The notes beneath the pieces are model-generated. The model had not been told where the DNA came from and ran no database searches. It saw only the letters and a list, made by a program, of their open reading frames with translations. A stretch of 13,048 nucleotides of DNA. It comes from an uncultured Pseudomonadota bacterium (GTDB lineage Bacteria; Myxococcota_A; Polyangia; HGW-17). This document shows positions 11,546 to 13,048 of the stretch, one piece after another. A program made the position numbers and the translations under genes. The stretch covers positions 1 through 13,048 of the forward strand of contig CALKWH010000163.1 of the NCBI GenBank assembly GCA_938004375.1, given 5' to 3'. How positions within the stretch are numbered: the first letter of the stretch is position 1; every line of letters begins with the position of its first letter.

Positions 11546-12940
11546 ATGCGTCGCCCGTTCTCTCCGCTCGTCCTGCTCGTCGCACTCCTCGCTGCCTGCG
11601 ACGGATCCGCGGGCCCCCTGTTCCTCGAATACTGCGTCCCCATCCACGTTCAGGAGAACCTCGACCCCGCCGGCCCCCAGCAGCCCACAGTGGGCGTGGT
11701 GCTCGACTACGGCGCTTACCCCAGCGCGCCCGCAGCCGGCTCCGAGGCCGTGCAATCGTTCCTCATCGCCACCGAGGTGCCCCTGTCCATCATCGAGGAT
11801 CCCCTGGTCCCCACAGGCAAAATGGAGCTCCAGAACACGAGCCTGGCCATCGTGGACTCCCTGTCCGTCGGACCCGACGAGCCCGTGGCCGCGCGCGTGG
11901 CCTTCGCGGACCAGCCGGTGTGGGCGGTGCCTGACGCCACCAAGTTGATGCCCGGTTTCCCGTTGCAGGGCATCCTGGGCGGCGACATCCTGCGAAAGTT
12001 CGCGGCGAGGTTCTATTACCGCCCGGACCGCCAGTGTTCCTTTTTCTGGGACGAGACCGACACCCGCTGGCCCAACATCCTGCTCTTGCGTGAGCAGCCG
12101 GCCACCGGCACCGATCTGGCCGACGACGGCCACGCGGTGATCGGCTACCAGCTCTCCGGCGGCGGCGAGTTCCTGGTGGACAACAAGGTCTACGACCTAC
12201 CGGCCACCCGCGTGACCGTCCAGGTCTGCATGAACCCCGATCCGTTCCCCATCCGCCCCGACGATCCGGTCATGGCGCCGGCGGCCGTCAACGGCCGCTA
12301 CCCGGTCTCCGGCGTGGACATGTTCGCCCTGGTCGCCACGGGGACGGCCGGCCTGCTCACCACCGAGAGCGCCTTCGACCGGCTCCGGTTCCAGATGGAA
12401 TCCGGCGGCCGGACCCCGGTCATCGAGGAGATCTCGCTCCCCCTCCCCGAGGGCGTGCAGCAGACCCAACGCCTCGCCAACCTGCCCCGCCTGGCCATCA
12501 TCGGCGGCGTCTCCTCGAGCATCGGCGCGTGTGCCGAGCTGGCCCGCCGCCGCGGCCAGGAGTACGGCCGGCGCAACCCCACTCTCGAGAATCCCTTCTT
12601 CCGGGACGCCGAGGTCTCCGGCGCCGCCGTCGCCGAGGTGGACCTGCAGAAAGAGGGAGGGACCCGCTTCTTCTCCGTCGCCGCAGTGCCCACCACCACC
12701 ACCTACTGGCAGGGGCTCTGGGCCGAGACGCTCCCCGACGTCCCACAGATCGACCTGATCCTAGGCCACGAGTTCCTCAGTTTCTTCGAGTTCACCATCG
12801 ACTATCCCCAGAGCCGCCTGATCTTCCGCTGCCTGTCCTACGACTGCCAGCTCGCCGGAAGCCCCTGCTGCCGGGCCGGCGGCGCCTGCACCTGCCCCAT
12901 CGGGGACCCCTGCTGCCAGTTCTACAAGTTCAAGAAGTGA
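11546..12940 (+). CDS. Lipoprotein with tandem retropepsin-like domains lacking catalytic Asp
   Basis: 464 residues. The signal peptide ends in a canonical lipobox, LLAAC (C18). Two halves each resemble a clan AA (pepsin/retropepsin-like) aspartic protease domain. Half 1 has FLIATEVPLSII (72-83) where 'fLIDTGs..sil' is expected, then GILGGDILRKF (142-152). Half 2 has ALVATGTAGLLTTESAF (261-277), then DLILGHEFLSFFEFTIDYP (403-421), the typical 'LLG.dfL..f..tiDYp' closing motif. In both halves the catalytic Asp of D-T/S-G is replaced by Ala, so proteolysis is not expected. The C-terminal tail packs eight cysteines into 29 residues (C429-C457, including two CC pairs), probably disulfide-bonded outside the cytoplasm. 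The ATG at 11546 is preferred over an earlier in-frame ATG at 11510 because it begins the signal peptide. The function of such a pseudo-enzyme, perhaps binding a peptide or protein, is inference. Confidence 0.78.
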   Translation: MRRPFSPLVLLVALLAACDGSAGPLFLEYCVPIHVQENLDPAGPQQPTVGVVLDYGAYPSAPAAGSEAVQSFLIATEVPLSIIEDPLVPTGKMELQNTSLAIVDSLSVGPDEPVAARVAFADQPVWAVPDATKLMPGFPLQGILGGDILRKFAARFYYRPDRQCSFFWDETDTRWPNILLLREQPATGTDLADDGHAVIGYQLSGGGEFLVDNKVYDLPATRVTVQVCMNPDPFPIRPDDPVMAPAAVNGRYPVSGVDMFALVATGTAGLLTTESAFDRLRFQMESGGRTPVIEEISLPLPEGVQQTQRLANLPRLAIIGGVSSSIGACAELARRRGQEYGRRNPTLENPFFRDAEVSGAAVAEVDLQKEGGTRFFSVAAVPTTTTYWQGLWAETLPDVPQIDLILGHEFLSFFEFTIDYPQSRLIFRCLSYDCQLAGSPCCRAGGACTCPIGDPCCQFYKFKK

Positions 12941-13002
12941 GCGGCTCGCCGGCCAGCGGAAAACGCATCATCCTTCACGAGATGAAGAATGTCATCCCGA
13001 TT

Positions 13003-13048
13003 AGATCGGAAGAGCACACGTCTGAACTCCAGTCACCGAATACGATCT
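13003..13048 (+). other. Illumina TruSeq index (P7-side) adapter, non-biological
   Basis: Bases 13003-13036 match the 34-base TruSeq read-2 adapter exactly (AGATCGGAAGAGCACACGTC at its start, CCAGTCAC at its end). The next eight bases, CGAATACG, sit where the i7 index belongs, and the final ATCT matches the start of the constant sequence after the index. Genuine DNA therefore ends at 13002, 62 bases after the last gene. Confidence 0.97.

Noticed and set aside
11288..12133. 281-codon open frame on the minus strand
   Set aside because: It is antisense to the end of the esterase gene and the start of the lipoprotein gene, and crosses both gene boundaries. No domain or ribosome site is visible.
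12969..12991. Hairpin CATCCTTCA/TGAAGAATG after the last gene
   Set aside because: Nine pairs with one mismatch, but no T-run follows and the adapter cuts the sequence 11 bases later, so I cannot call it a terminator.

Overview
The window is a 12.95 kb piece of GC-rich bacterial chromosome (positions 54-13002) enclosed by Illumina TruSeq adapter sequence at both ends (1-53 and 13003-13048). The ends are therefore library or assembly boundaries, not biological ones. The gene content points to a Gram-negative bacterium: several lipoprotein signal peptides, a PEGA-domain envelope protein, an MepK/DUF882-type murein peptidase and Pro/Ala-rich periplasmic tails. The style resembles Myxococcota or related former Deltaproteobacteria. 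That placement is an inference; there is no rRNA or other taxonomic marker. I see no tRNA, rRNA, CRISPR array, insertion sequence or phage gene.

Layout, left to right. (1) 54-560: the C-terminal end of a potassium-channel-type RCK/TrkA regulatory protein, cut by the adapter. (2) 795-1622: a coiled-coil protein with one central membrane helix, behind a good sigma70-like promoter and bracketed by inverted hexamer repeats. (3) 5567-1724, minus strand: a likely operon of a PEGA-domain protein, a carboxypeptidase-regulatory-like lipoprotein and class II fructose-bisphosphate aldolase. (4) 5701-7263: a calcineurin-like metallophosphoesterase with a two-helix membrane insertion. (5) 8035-7373, minus strand: a small helical lipoprotein with a long Ala-Pro tail. 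(6) 8097-9265: a MepK-like peptidase overlapping by one base with an unrecognised helical protein. (7) 10720-9305, minus strand: a TSUP (TauE/SafE) permease followed by a GNAT acetyltransferase. (8) 10822-11451: a YqiA-like esterase. (9) 11546-12940: a lipoprotein that looks like two tandem pepsin/retropepsin-type domains, both lacking the catalytic aspartate.

Most of the window is ordinary chromosome: one central-metabolism gene (fba) among cell-envelope genes. No defence island or clearly new multi-gene system is visible. The most interesting observations are the double pseudo-aspartic-protease lipoprotein with an eight-cysteine tail; a family of TCGAAA-type hexamer arrays at three gene boundaries, two of which form a 16-bp perfect inverted repeat around one gene; a recurring promoter geometry that predicts leaderless mRNAs; and the metallophosphoesterase whose metal-binding motifs are separated by a membrane hairpin. 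No gene-free stretch exceeds 300 bases.
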